Below, one piece after another: positions 10,813-22,950 of a DNA stretch of 64,000 bases (the first letter of the stretch is position 1; every line of letters starts with the position of its first letter). The position numbers and the translations under genes are program-made. The notes beneath the pieces were generated by a model that searched no databases, was not told where the DNA came from, and saw only the letters and a program-made list of their open reading frames with translations. Source of the stretch: Primula veris (lineage: Eukaryota > Streptophyta > Magnoliopsida > Ericales > Primulaceae); NCBI GenBank assembly GCA_963682055.1, contig OY821745.1, forward strand, positions 25,913,342 to 25,977,341. The letters run 5' to 3'.

Positions 10813-13581
10813 ATCTCCCAATTTGTCACTGTTTTTGTAAAAAAAATACTTAGTTTGTTTTAATTTCAAAAAGACAGAAACTCCCCCCGAGTTTTAGACC
10901 ATAATTTTTTCAGTTACAACTGAAATCTCACTATTTTTGGACCTGCAGTTTCATTAGAGAGAATATGGTTATAATAAGAAAAAAAATAAAGCATGTACCA
11001 ACATATTACAGCCCAAGAAAAACAAGTTCAAATTATTACACCTCAAAAACAAATATTCAGAATAGAGAACATAAAACATAGAGAAGTTTGTTTGAAAAAC
11101 ATAGAACATAAAGCGATCTTAAACAAAAACATATGCTCCTCCTTTTTGCCAAAGTCAGTGACAACGAAAGACAAATTATTCATCCTCATCAGCTGACAAG
11201 GATTCATTCTCAGCATTCTCAATTGTAGCATCTGCAAGCACAGAGAAATTTCCATCTTCAGTTCCCAAAGAGATCACAGTACTAGCAGCCTCTGCAACCA
11301 ACACATCTTCTTGTTCAGCAGTAATGTCTGCCTCCATCTCAGCATCAGCCATAGCCTCCACCTTGGCAGCATTTCCAACAGCATTAGCAGCTTTCAACTC
11401 AGCATCCTCTTTTTCCATATCCTCTAACTCAGTCTCCGTAGCAGTATTTTCGTCCAAAGATAAACCTGTAGGAAGTTTTTCAGTTAAAATTGAATCACTT
11501 TGCACAGACCATGTACCCACTGTGGATTCATCCACTTGCTCAATGACAGGCTCATTAGGATTCATAGGCAGATTAACTTTCTCTTTTCCCTTGGCACTAG
11601 ACACAACTTTCTCATCACCTTTAGCAGTATAAGCATCAATTTCATCTTCTAATCTCTGAAGAGAGGAATATGTTTGCATAGGTTCAGTTGCTTGCTTTTC
11701 TTGGACTTTTCCTTTCTGGTTTTTGAAGAACCAACAGATTTTGTAGATTTTGTCTTAGAGGGACTGGGATTTTGTGTGAGAGACCTAGGTGATTTTGGAA
11801 TTTTAGGAGAGGCACTTGGGGATTTTGGTAAACTGGAATCACCACCACCAATGAGCTTGCATCTCAGACTTGCTTCCTCTTTTACTAGGTTCAGCCTTTG
11901 CTTTTCCAGAGCTCCCATTTCAATTCAGAGGGACCAGAGGGGAGATTTGTGGATATATCATTGATATGACCCTCAGAAAGGAGTTTAGAGGAGAGGTTTA
12001 AAGGATGTTTAAGCTGATCAGGTTTTTCACTAGAGGAAATAATGGTATCTTTAACAATCTGATCAAAAAGAATATTGCAGATGAGGGAAGGATAAGGCAA
12101 CATTTTGGATTTGGTTCCTACCAGAGCATGTTCCCATATAGCCTGAAACACATGAACCCCAAAGTTTAACCATACTCCTTGACCTATCCTATAGAGAAAG
12201 AGACAGATATCCTTATTAAGCACATATTGCTAATTGGTAGGTACCTAGTTCCACAAGCAGATTTTATGCAAGATTGCATAAGTAAGAGTTAGATCAGCAG
12301 CTTTGACTCCAGTATTATCCCAAACTTTCACTATACCAGACAGGATAGAGGCAACATCATTCAATTTAGAAACATCAATCTCCTCAGTTACAACTGAGTC
12401 CTAAACTCCTAGGAACATATTTATTCTAGACGGACTAAAATCCAAAGTGAAACCTCGAATGTATACCCTACCAAAACTGGGAGAAGATGGTATAAACACT
12501 TCCTCAGATAGATTAGCAAAAAATTCTCTCACAACCTCACTGTAAAAATCCCTAGGGTAGTTCAGAGTGACACCTAACCCAGATGCATCAATTAAGTTAA
12601 GAATATGATCTTTCATCTCTAAAACTTTAACAAATTCAACTTTAATTTCAGCAAAAATACTCTTGGACTTTAAACCATCATATTTAGACACAATCAGGAT
12701 TTAGAAATTTTTCTGCCCTATCAACACTAGTTCCAGAGTACCAAAATTCATCATCAACAGGGGAAAATCTAGAAGTCCTACCATTTTTAACAGAATTTTT
12801 GGCCACAGTCTTAACTCACTTAGGCTTGGATGCAAAATTTTCAAAGATAGAGTTACCAAAAAAACTCAGCAATCAGTTGCAACAAAATAGGACAGAGTTT
12901 CCATTAAAAAAAGTTTAAAAAATGACCTTATCAATTAAATCCCATTGAGACTCCGAAGTTACCATAATTTGAGTTTTTTTAAAAAAAAACACATTGAGAA
13001 CCAGATATGATTGATTAAATCCACGTATTACCAAATAATATCTTGCAAAAAATATATTGTGAGCACGAAAGAAAAACTTTAAATAATTCAGTACCAAAAC
13101 ACACAACAACAGACTACATGCAGCATTCAGTTATAACTGAGATATGAAACTGTATGGAGGAGTCAGTAAAAGCAAAGAGAATTCTCCTCCAAGAAACATC
13201 AATTAGTCTTGTTTACCCAGTTTTAGGGATTTGACACATTATGAAACAATATATTCTCAACAAAATGAATTTTGAACCTCATCATCTTTTTTTTTGTATT
13301 CAGTCAGATCATAGTACCAGTCCCAGTTATAGCTGAGCTTTAACTCGTTCTGGTGCCATCAGGCCGCGTGTTGAGTTCTAAACTGGTCAACCAATGGAGA
13401 AAAAAAAGGATAAAAAAATATCTCTATAAGAGTAGTAAGAGATCTTAGTCCAGTATGTCAAACACCCTTCTAAAATAAGCAAGACAGTTATGAAAATTTT
13501 AAAGATTTTTCAATGCAGCTCATGCAGTTTTACACAAATCTTTACAACTTTCAGAGATGTAGTGTATTGGCAAGTAATGGA
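10813..13581 (-). pseudogene. Third open region (Sirevirus extra ORF), broken
   Basis: Between the RNase H end and the 3' LTR lie minus-strand blocks at 12401-12691, 11891-12223, 11649-11918 and 11176-11679 in differing frames. The 12401-12691 block contains VVREFFANL, then VYIRGFTLDFSPSRINMFLG. This resembles the 'putative plant transposon protein' domain that often occupies this position, and it is related to the block at 42101-43490. The 11649-11918 block is basic and Ser/Pro-rich, and 11176-11679 is strongly acidic and Ala/Glu-rich. Stops and frameshifts separate the blocks. No function is established for this ORF. It has been called envelope-like in the Sirevirus literature, but I see no clear membrane segment. 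Confidence 0.65.
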
Positions 13582-16500
13582 TTATGTAGATTCAAAGAGG
13601 CAGATCGCTAAGTCACTTCTTAGGCTTTCAAACCTTTTTACATCTAAAGGCTTAGTAAATATATCTGCAAGTTGTTTTTCAGTTATAACATGTTTAAGAA
13701 TCAAACTTTGGTTTTCAACTAGTTCTCTTATAAAGTGATGTCTCGAATCAATGTGTTTAGTTCTAGAATGATTAACAAGATTTTTTGCAAGATCAATAGA
13801 ACTTTTGTTATCACAGAAAAGAGTAAAAATTTCATCTTTCACATCATAATCTCTTGACATTTGTCACATCCATAACAATTGAGTACAAGCACTTCCTGCA
13901 GCTATATATTCTGCTTCTGCTGTAGATAAGGAAATACTATTTTTCTTTTTAGTGAACCAAGAAACCAAGTTATTTCTAAAATCGAAGCATCCCCCTGAAG
14001 TACTTTTCCTATCATCAACACTTCCTACCCAATCACCATCACTGTAACCAACTAGGTGATTGTGAGTGTCCCTAGTGTACCAAATGCCTAGCTTGGAGGT
14101 TCCCTTAACATACATAATCACTCTTTTAAGTGCAGCTAGATGAGTTTCTAAAGGATTAGCTTGAAACCTAGCACATATACCCACACTAAGACAGATGTCA
14201 GGTCTGCTGAAAGTAAGATACAGAAGACTACATATCATAGATTTATAAAGGTTGTGACTGATTTGTTTACTAGAATCATTCTTAGTCAGTTTGAGAGTAG
14301 TACTCATGGGAGTTCTCTTGCACTTAGCATCAGAAAGATTAAACTTGTTCACTAGATTTTCAACATATTTAGTCTAAGCCAGAAAGATGCCTTTATTGGG
14401 TTGTTTAACTTGAAGTCCTAAAAAGAAACTAATTTCACCTCCTCCATTCATTTCAAATTCACTCTTCATATCAGTGATAAACAGTTGAACCAATTTCATG
14501 CAAGTAGAGCCAAATACTATGTCATCCACATAGATTTGAGCAATCATGATAGCATTAGGAGTTTTATTAATGAAAATAGTTCTATCAACACCACCCCTAA
14601 AGAATCATTTCTTAAGAAGAAATTTAGTTAACTAATCATATCAGGCTCTAGGAGCTTGCTTAAGACCATATAGAGCCTTTTTAAGATGATACACATGTTT
14701 AATTTTAACCGAGTCATCAAAACCTTTAGGCTTATTAACATAAACTTCTTTAATAATATCACCATTCAAGAAAGCACTCTTTACATCTAACTGAAACAGT
14801 TTAAAATCATATAGACATGCAAGAGAAAACAACATTCTTATGGATCAATCCTAGCAGCAGGGGCAAAAATTTCTTCAAAATCAATTCCTTCAATTTGAGT
14901 GTAGACCTGTGAAACTAACCTAGTTTTGTTTCTAGTTATAAAACCATTTTCATCACTTTTATTCCTGAAGACCCACTTAGTTCCTATGCTGTTTTTGTTG
15001 GCAGGCTTAGGTACAAGAGTCCATACATCATTTCTTTCAAACTGTAACAATTCTTCCTGCATAGCTTCACTCCACTCAGGATGCTCTAAGGATTCATTAA
15101 CATTCATTGGTTCTAATTGGAAGACATAACAAGGAAAACTTAAAAGATTACATACTCTTTTTCTATTTTGCATTCCTTCATTCACATTACCAATAACATT
15201 ATCCAAAGAGTGGTTTTTCTGAGTTCTCACATACCTGACTTTCCTTTCTGATGCACTACCTTGTTGAAAAGTGCCTCTATCCTTTGTATCACTTTCATTT
15301 TCTAGAGCACTCTCAGTTCTAACAGATTCACCACCTGGATCTGCAGTGTTCTCTTCTTCATCTGCTAACTCATCTGCCAAATTTTCAGTTACAACTGAAA
15401 TTTCTTTTTGTTCCTCTTTTTGCTTAATCTTTGCAGCTCCAGTAGCATCATCTTCATCTATACACTCATTTATAGTTTTAGCATCATCAAAAATCACATT
15501 AAATGATTCTATGATAGTTTGAGTTCTCAAGTTATACACTATGTATGCTCTACTATCTGTAGCATAGCCAAGAAAGATTCTTTCATCACTTTTTGAGTCA
15601 AACTTCCCTAAGTTTTCCCTGTCTCTTAGAACATAACAAACACACCCAAAGACATGCAAATATTTCAAGTTGGGTTTTCTACCTTTTCAAAGCTCATATG
15701 CAGTTTTATTGGTACATTTTGTGACATAAACTCTATTAATGATGTGACAAGTTGTACTTACTGCTTCTGCCCACATTCTTTTGGCAAGTTTCTTACATTT
15801 TAACATAACTCTAGCCATTTCTTGAATAGTTCTGTTATGTTCTTTCTTTCAACAATACCATTTTGCTGAGGAGTTTTAGGTATAGAAAACTCATGAGAGA
15901 TACCAACAATATCACAAAAAACAGGAAATTTATAATTTTCGAATTCTTTTCCATGATCACTCTTGATTCTCACTATTCTTCCAATTTTGTGGTTTTTTCT
16001 CATTTTGAAGTTTGATACACAGGTTTTTAAAAGCATTGTAAGCATCAGATTTCTCTCTCAAAAACATTACCCATGAATATCTAGAAAAGTCATCCACAAC
16101 AACCAAAATATTTTTTTTTGTCACCATAACTTTCAGTCTGCATTGGACCCATAAGATCTATGTGTAAGAGTTCCAACACATGATTTGTGTAAATTTGACT
16201 AAGGCTTTTATGAAACATTTTAATTTTCTTGCCTTTCACACAATCACCACATGTACCAAAACTCTTAACATTTATCTTAGGAATGCCATGTACAGCACCG
16301 GATTTAACAATTTTACTCAGAGTTTTATAGTTAACATGCCCAAGTTTTTGATGCCAGATTTCAGCCAAACTGATTTTTCCTTGGTTACCGCTGAGTTTTT
16401 CAGAATTGGAATTTTCAAAGATATAGCAGTTATTAGCAGATCTGATTCCAGACATAATGACCTTATTTTTTGAATCAGTAGCTGTGTATCTTTCTTTGGA

Positions 16501-16740
16501 AAAATCAATTATCCTATCACTATCACAAAGTTGACTGATGCTAATTATATTTGCTCTCAAACCTTTGACCAAGAGAACATTTTTTATGCTGGGCATTCTT
16601 GTCACACAAATAGTTCTTTTTCCAATAGTTGGGCCTGTATCACCACTTCCAAAAACAACAGTACTGTTTTTTACTTTTTCAAAATTTTCAAGATAATATG
16701 GATTGGCAGCATGTGTTTTGAGCAACCACTGTCAAAGTAT
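13582..16740 (-). pseudogene. pol: Copia pol: protease, integrase, reverse transcriptase, RNase H, broken
   Basis: Minus-strand blocks follow copia order. A protease active-site DSGCSKHM is at about 16700-16740, out of frame with what follows. 16090-16725 carries the integrase zinc-binding segment (HQKLGH ... CGDC). 15800-16045 holds the integrase core with SDHGKEFEN and PQQNGIVER. 14838-15668 holds the integrase C-terminal part, a charged linker and the start of reverse transcriptase. 14641-14835 holds LDVKSAFLNG. YVDDI is at about 14520. 13864-14352 and 13582-13860 hold RNase H, with SDGDWVGS and [13 protein letters not shown]. At least five frame breaks or stops separate the blocks. The intact element would have made one polyprotein for cDNA synthesis and integration. 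Confidence 0.88.
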
Positions 16741-18170
16741 CAGGAATTAGGGCAAGTAGCTTTTAGAGACATCATAGTGACAGTGTGACATGTAGTAGAG
16801 ATATCACTATTCTTTTTAACAAGCCAGACCATCCTACAAGTTGAGTAGTTAGTTTTCTTATAGTAAGATTTACTCCAGTAATCTTTGTTAATTTTCTTAA
16901 AGCAGTTTGATTCAACATGCTCAATCCTGCTACAGTAATAGCAAATATGTCTAGTGTACTTCACAGATTTCAACCATGGCTTAGGTTTGTAGTAAGCTTG
17001 AATTTTTTCTTTTTCATTTACAACTGAATTCTTACCTGCTCTTACCTTTTCCTTGGTGGAGCTTTCAGCTTCTTCTTGAATAGCTCTTACAAACACTGTG
17101 GCGCCTTTTCTTCCTAAGCCATTGTATCCCAATCTACTTTCATCCTGTGATGATCTTTGAGATGATAGAATCTCATCTAGTTTCTCTGAGGCTGAGATTG
17201 AGGTGTCATCAGAAGATGACATTTTAGCTATTGTTTCTTTCTTAAAGTGTTAGCATATTCTGCCTGAATATGACCACGACCACCACAAGCTCTACACTTT
17301 ATTCCTTTAGGCATTTGACTGTTAGGAGAATCATTACTTTTAAAGTTTTTGTTGAAACTGTCTTTAGGAGCCCATTTATTTTCAGATTTTTTAGAGTCAT
17401 GGTTGTTTTCTTGATATCCATTTTGATCACTAAAAGGTTTTTTTAAAGAATTTTTTATATAGTTTTTTAGCAAAATATGCAAATTTTTCATCATCACTCT
17501 TAGTTTCAGTTACAACTGATTTCTCCTTCTTTACTTGGAGTGAAACTCCTCTCAGAGGTGCCTTTTTGAAATGCTTAGACTCATAGGTGCTTAGGTTCCC
17601 TATTAACTCTTCCAGTTTCAGTGTCTCAAGTTCACTAGATTGTTCAATAGCAGTAACTTTCATGTCAAATCTAGATGGCAGACATCTTAGGGTTTTCTTT
17701 ACAAGTTTCGTTTCAGAAATCTTTTTACCTAGTGATTTAACATTACCAGCAAGAGAGCATATCCTGATATTAAATTGTTCAACAGCTTCTTCTTCTTCCA
17801 TTTTTAAGTCCTCAAAGTCAGTAGCTAACTGTTGAAGTCTAAAGGCCTTAACTTTAGTGGTTCATTCAAAAGTGACTTCTAAAATTTTCCAGCATTCTTT
17901 ACTATTAGCAAATTGAGAGATTAAGGAAAACAGATTTAAAGTTACCCCGTTATAGAGAGCATACACATCTTTTGAGTCACCTAGAGCTTGTCTCTTGTGT
18001 TCATCATTCCATGTTGTCTTGGCCACATTTGATACCTTTCTTTCAGCATCAGTCAAGGTTGGTGGGGTCCATCCATCTTCTACCATGTTCCATGCATCCT
18101 CATCTATCTGCTTGATGTATGCCTTCATCTTAACCTTCCATAGTCCATAATTTGCAGCGCCTCTTAACAA
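16740..18170 (-). pseudogene. gag: Copia gag with two zinc-knuckle segments, broken
   Basis: The minus-strand gag starts near 18170 or slightly upstream (ANYGLWKVKMKAYI, the usual copia gag opening). An in-frame stop at about 17859-17861 and later frameshifts split it into 17862-18170, 17430-17801, 17228-17497 and 16740-17222. The first zinc knuckle, CRACGGRGHIQAEY, has lost its last cysteine (Tyr instead). A second, CYYCSRIEHVESNC, lies at about 16905-16950. LDEILSSQ followed by RLGYNG is shared in spirit with the gag at 61644-63662 and is typical of Sirevirus gags. Gag packages element RNA into cytoplasmic particles. Confidence 0.85.
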
Positions 18171-18256
18171 TGGTGGTTTTCCACTAGAATTTCCTTATTC
18201 CATAAGATCCATAGTTTTTAGAGTACATGATCCACACCACGTGTATCTGATGTGAT

Positions 18257-18268
18257 GTTCTGATACCA
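18257..18268 (-). other. Primer-binding site (initiator tRNA-Met)
   Basis: On the minus strand TGGTATCAGAAC lies 2 bases inside the 5' LTR. It matches 11 of 12 bases of TGGTATCAGAGC, the usual plant copia site complementary to initiator methionine tRNA. Confidence 0.85.
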
Positions 18269-18270
18269 AT

Positions 18271-20269
18271 TGAAATAACTAAATGCCTTAATATTCTAAG
18301 ATGCAATGACGCAGGTTTCAGTTACGACTGAACTTTATAGATTACAGTTCTCAGTTGTAACTGAAACTAGATCAGGAATAAGTTTATGCAATTTTATGAT
18401 CAAACGTACTGAATAAAAAAAGAACACAACACTTTTGATAACGAAGTTCGATCTAGTCTACTCTCCCGAGCTCTTGCTCATATTAGAATATTGAGAAAGT
18501 TTACAAGGTGTATTTAAGTTTTATAAATAAGTACCACTATAATTGTTTATGCCTATACAACCATTGCTATCACTCTTCTCAACTATTCAGTATAGCCTCC
18601 TGCGGCAGTCTATCTCTCTTAGCCAATAGCTCTGTATTCTCTAAAAAAATAAACTCTTTTGTTCAGAGTACATAATCAAACCCTACGGCTTGTTATGCGG
18701 GAGATTCTTTTTTTAATATGCAAAATGCTGGTTTCTATAACAGACGTGGGATTGGGAATCCCACGTCTACGTGGCAAGCCATGTGTCGCTGCGAAATTAT
18801 TATTATTATTATTATTTTCTTCTCTTCTCTTCTGTTTTGTTTTTTGTGTGATTTCATTTTTATATATCAAAAACTTTCCCAATTTTACCCAAAAACTTCA
18901 CCAATTTTATCCAAAAAAACCCTAACCATCAACCATCAAATTCCTTCATATATAAATTTAATATATATTTTTTATCAAATCAACATCACTTTACCCCTAC
19001 AATTATCCCCAATTTTACCAAAAAAAAAACCTCTAGCAATTTACCCAAAAAAAAAACTTCCCCAATTTTATCCAGAAAAAACTCTAACCATCAAACATCA
19101 AACTCCTTCATATATCAAATTAATATATTTTTTTCTCAAATCAATATCACTCTACCACTACATTTATCATCAATTTTACCCAAAAAAAAAAAAGCTATCC
19201 CAATTTACCAAAATAAAACCTCCTACAATTTTACAAAAAATAAACTCTAACCATCAACCACTAAACTACTTCTATATCAAATTAAGATCATTTTTTTTCT
19301 CAGAACTCGTGTAATTTTTTTATCAGGTTTTATTTTGGTAAATTGGGGGAGGTTTTATTTTGGTAAATTGGGATAGGTTTTTTTTTTGGGTAAAATTGGG
19401 GATAAATGTAGTGGTAGAGTGATGTTGATTTGAGAAAAAAATATATTAATTTGATATATGAAGGAATTTGATGGTTGATGGTTAGGGTTTTTTTTTGGGT
19501 AAAATTGGGAAAAAAAAATTTTTGGGTAAATTGGGAGAGTTTTTTTTTTTTGGTTAAAATTGGGGATAATTGTAGTGATAGAGTGATGTTAATTTGATAA
19601 AAAAATATATTAATTTGATATATGAAGGAATTTGATGGTTGATAGTTAGAGTTTTTTTTTGGATAAAATTGGGGAAGTTTTGTAATAAAATTGGGAAAGT
19701 TTTTGATATATAAAAATGAAATCACAGAAAAAACGAAACAGAAGAGAAGAGAAGAAAAGAAAAAAATAATAATTTCGCAGCGACACGTGGCCTGCCACGT
19801 AGACGTGGGATTCCCAATCCCACGTCTGTTATAGAACCAGCATTTTGCATATTGAAAAAATAATCTTCCTCGTTATGCACTTATATATTGTGCTTTGCAA
19901 AAGAAGGTAACACACTATTTTTAAGAATAAACTTTCCAAGTTTATTCAACGTGATTGATTTCTCAATCTGATCTTTAAATGTTGACTTTGGTAGATGAAT
20001 GCTTGCTGCGCAAATCTTCATATGATACATTCTGAAATTGCATATCCACGAAATATATTCTTATCATAATATACCTTGATCAACAAACTGCAAGTTTCCA
20101 GAAATCTTGACATGTCTATCAAAATCTTTCAGTTGTAAAAGTCAGTTACAACTGAAAGTGTAACTTATATAAGAACCATTAGAAGCATATTGGATATATG
20201 ACTGAGTGTTGTTTATTAAAATAGTTACAAACAATGAAATTATTAGGTGATACAAAGTAGGACCTAACA
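18271..20269 (-). repeat. 5' LTR of the first Sirevirus-type element, interrupted
   Basis: The LTR is split by a foldback element at 18699-19869. The LTR pieces are 18271-18698 and 19870-20269, together about 819 bp plus the duplication. They share the internal landmarks of the 3' LTR (TATAGCCTCCTGCGG, GTAGGACCTAACA). Confidence 0.9.
18690..19878. mobile_element. Foldback Mutator-type MITE, 1.17 kb, 9-bp TSD
   Basis: The insertion is 18699-19869. The flanks are TTGTTATGC (18690-18698) and TCGTTATGC (19870-19878), a 9-bp duplication with one mismatch, as Mutator-type transposition makes. The ends are inverted copies beginning GGGAGATTCTTTTT and GGAAGATTATTTTT. The inverted repeat continues almost to the centre near 19300-19330, so nearly the whole element folds into one long hairpin. 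Near each end is a small perfect palindrome, GACGTGGGATT and its inverse around a 3-base loop. Each arm contains about three tandem units of roughly 170 bp (CAAATTCCTTCATATA ... CCCCAATTTTACC). It has no transposase. Long frames in the arms are low-complexity and not real genes. Confidence 0.88.
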
Positions 20270-20274
20270 GTTCA

Positions 20275-21502
20275 CTTATATATGAGTATTACTGTAATGA
20301 CTAGTTTGAACTCTCAAATCTTTTGAAATTTGATTATGTGCAACGTGATGTCACTTAACCTTCACTTTATGTTTTCCCTTTTGTCTTGGGACTCGCCAGC
20401 CGCTTCGCCGTTGCTATGCTAGCTAAACAACAACAAGAACAACAGTTTCCGTAAGTCAATTGTTTTATTCGATTATGTAGTTTTATTCATTTTTATTTGA
20501 TAGGCAGAAAGCATTAGTGATTAAAAGGAAAAAGGCAAATGGCTAGCACACAGGAAAACTTATGCGGCTTACAAATTAGTCGAGTAAGTTAAGGGAGAAC
20601 TGAACAATCAAATTATGAAAAATGTGTGGAATTATTGAAACAAATATGAGTTAAAGCTTCAGCGTACTACTTAATTAGCCCAATAGCAATTCAGAATATC
20701 CAACGGACAGTAAATAATATAAAGTTTTCAAACTCTAGAGTTAAGAGCGATAAGTGATCCCTTTTTAGCATCAGAAAATCGTGCGTTTGACACATGAAAG
20801 TTAACATTGGGAGACTTTGTGAATTAAATTTAAGACTGTAGGGATTAGTTGCATCAAACTTTTATATATAGTAGAATTGTTAACCATTTTTAGAAGAGAT
20901 CGAGAACCATAGACCGAATTTGCATAATTAAAATGCACTGATTAAAAATCATTAATGATATTTGTTTTCCCTTCTCCAATTTGCAGAAACAAAACCTATT
21001 TAAACGAAATCTCTGCGAGTTTGAAAAAATCCATGCATGTCATAAGTGCACAACAAAATAGAAGTGGCTGAACTTAGCTTAGTTTTTCATGAGATGACCC
21101 CTTGATGGGGTTTCTATGCAAGAAGGTTTACCGTAGAGAGAAATTTTAATGATAACAAAAAGCTGAAAGAAAAAAGTTGGAACTCCTAGTTTGTCACGAA
21201 AGAGAAAACAGTTATAGGTGCCTAAGTATTCCGGTAAAAGTTTCTATAATTTAAAGTCATTAATGTAGTGAACCAGTTGAACATTTGTAGATGGCTTATC
21301 CATTCGTTTGTATTCTTTCCAGGGTTGAAATTACTATTTAACCAGAAATTTAAGAAATAATAGGTTGCAAGCAATAGTACCGGACATCCTTAGTAGTTAA
21401 ATGCAGTTCACCGGTTGTAACTTGTAAGTGAGATACAGTATACACATATCATATTTTAGTTTCCGGCTGAAAAAAATAATTTGAGCTTAGGTCATATATA
21501 TA
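20275..21502. other. Intergenic DNA with a shared repeat
   Basis: Apart from the segment at 20560-20880 that is repeated at 45515-45805, I recognise nothing here. Confidence 0.4.
20560..20880 (+). repeat. Dispersed repeat, copy 1 (second copy 45515-45805)
   Basis: About 300 bp align in direct orientation with 45515-45805. Shared landmarks are GCGTACTACTTAATTAGCCC, TTTTTAGCATCAGAAAATCG, ACACATGAAAGTTAAC and AATTTAAGACTGTAGGGAT. No terminal repeats or coding content are visible. It may be an old dispersed element or a relic of a local duplication. Confidence 0.75.
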
Positions 21503-21540
21503 CTAGTAATCGTGCCACACGCGTTGCGTGTGCGGCGCGT
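21503..21540 (-). mobile_element. Helitron-like 3' end
   Basis: On the minus strand a GC-rich hairpin (stem CACACGC/GCGTGTG at 21516-21532, 3-base loop) is followed 9 bases later by CTAG (21506-21503) and then T. A hairpin followed by CTRR, inserted before T, is the Helitron 3' signature. I could not identify the 5' TC end to the right, so the element's extent is unknown. Confidence 0.55.
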
Positions 21541-22814
21541 AATGCAATAAAAATATAGAAAATATTTATAGTTATGATATAAATATGTGGATAATACAAA
21601 ATAAAAACATATTTTAAGATTTAAAATAATGTTTGGTTGTTAAAGAGTGATAAATAGTTTTATTAGTTTTTACTTTTTATATTTTTATGTGAGTATGATA
21701 TTATTGTAATTAATATGAACGTGTAGAAGTATTTTTGAAAAAAAATGGCTAAATTGGACAGACTCATTTGATTTGGGTTGGTCTATTATAATAAAATAAT
21801 GATAGCAAATGTAACTAATCATGATTAAGGTGGCATATTGGTTTAATAACGAATATGTAATTCTGAAATGATGGTTAATTTAAGGAATTTTCCATCATTT
21901 CAAGATTACATATGCTATATTAAAACAAGCCTTTTTTTTTATAGTGAATTTCCTAACTTTTTGTTAAGATTGTCAATATTAAGAAAGTCTGTATAATCGA
22001 AAAATGATGTGATTAGTGTCAAATTATAAAGAAATTCTCCAAATAATAACCTGGTGTAATGCAGTCTTCTTGGCTCAGTCGAAGCGGGCAAATAGGAAAT
22101 TTTAATAGCAAACACAAAGATTCTTATATCTACAGATTAGAGATTCCAAATTTTGTTACGGTATGATCAATTTCGAAATTACGTCTACAAGCTTTGCGTG
22201 ACTATACTGTGTAACAATTAGTACGAAGAAAATCACTGATGGATGAAATGGGATCATGGGGGAAGTAAATGGTGTCCCATTCGAGTGTCAATTTCTCTTA
22301 ATCATATACGTGACTAGGAATGAGCTCTTAATCCTGAATAGGCTAATTTTCTGATCTTTCACCTGCAACAAGCTCTTTTCACCCGATTTCTTTAATTAAT
22401 CCCCTCTCTCTGGAGATGAATCCTAAACCTTTTTCTACCCTTTTCATAATCGTTTTTTTGTTTTGGTTTTCATCATCACAAGAAAGCTCTTTTCGTCCTT
22501 AACATTACGAAAATCCTAACGCTAATATTGGTCCTTTGAATTTGCCTTAGATTTGAGTCTTTAACATCGATAACAAACCATTCTTCTTCTGATATCTTTT
22601 TGGGGCTGGGGTTATAACCTTTTTTGAAGCAATCTTATCTTATTAAGAAACTGCTGTTCAAGAAGCTCTAAATTGTGAGATAATATTGATGAGTCCTCGT
22701 CCTACTATCAGAATTTCTTTAATCGACTTTAAAAGATGATAGATTCTTTTTTAAGTTAATTTTCCTAAATGGTATTCAAGAGATGAGATCGGGAAACTCA
22801 AACCTTCATCTTAA
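21541..22814. other. Possible Helitron body, no coding content
   Basis: AT-rich DNA that may belong to the Helitron ending at 21503. No Rep/helicase sequence is visible. A CT-rich patch at 22375-22500 resembles a 5' leader, but no following open frame is supported. Confidence 0.3.
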
Positions 22815-22950
22815 GGCCCGTTTCACCGTTTGGTGCAAGGATTTTACATGGGAAGTTGGGATAGATAATTTATAATTTTGATCATTTTGTTGAATAGAAT
22901 TTTTTGGTAGGAATTTTCTCTTCAAGAAATCCTTGTATCAAACGAGGCCC
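22815..22950. mobile_element. Short hAT-like MITE
   Basis: A 136-bp segment starts GGCCCGTTTCACCGTTTGG and ends with the inverse of GGGCCTCGTTTGATACAAG. This gives imperfect inverted termini that include TGCAAGGATTT/AAATCCTTGTA. The flanking duplication is not clear. Confidence 0.6.

Larger units (their letters stand above)
10041..20158. promoter_or_regulatory. Dispersed palindromes, TTTCAGTTACAACTGAAA type
   Basis: Copies or near-copies occur in both LTRs (10041, 10075, 10671-10701, 18316-18332, 18350-18366, 20128-20158). Others lie in the 3' leader region (10911-10925), in or near the third open region (12383-12398, 13126-13140), in pol (15383-15400) and in gag (17017-17028, 17504-17519). 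Each is an inverted pair of CAGTTA/CAACTG half-sites, which matches the YAACKG core bound by MYB proteins. Where the motif falls in coding sequence it translates as SVVTE or SVVNE in unrelated contexts. Spacing between the two half-sites is constant. Function is inferred only from the resemblance. Confidence 0.6.
9992..20274 (-). mobile_element. Full-length decayed Sirevirus-type Ty1/copia retrotransposon, TSD GTTCA
   Basis: The element runs 9997-20269 and is flanked by GTTCA at 9992-9996 and 20270-20274. It is coded on the minus strand: 5' LTR 18271-20269 (interrupted), primer-binding site, gag, pol in copia order (protease, integrase, reverse transcriptase, RNase H), a third open region, polypurine tract, 3' LTR 9997-10812. 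Sirevirus affinity rests on the gag with a second zinc knuckle and an LDEIL...GLGY-type segment, the third open region between pol and the 3' LTR, and palindromic motifs. Every gene has stops or frameshifts, so it is not autonomous now. Confidence 0.92.

Noticed and set aside
11324..11964. Plus-strand open frames over 11324-11964
   Set aside because: They are opposite-strand shadows of the third open region of the minus-strand retrotransposon.
18718..19725. Long open frames on both strands within 18718-19725
   Set aside because: They are low-complexity (PQFYPKK-like repeats) and lie in the two arms of the foldback element. They reflect its tandem units, not a protein.
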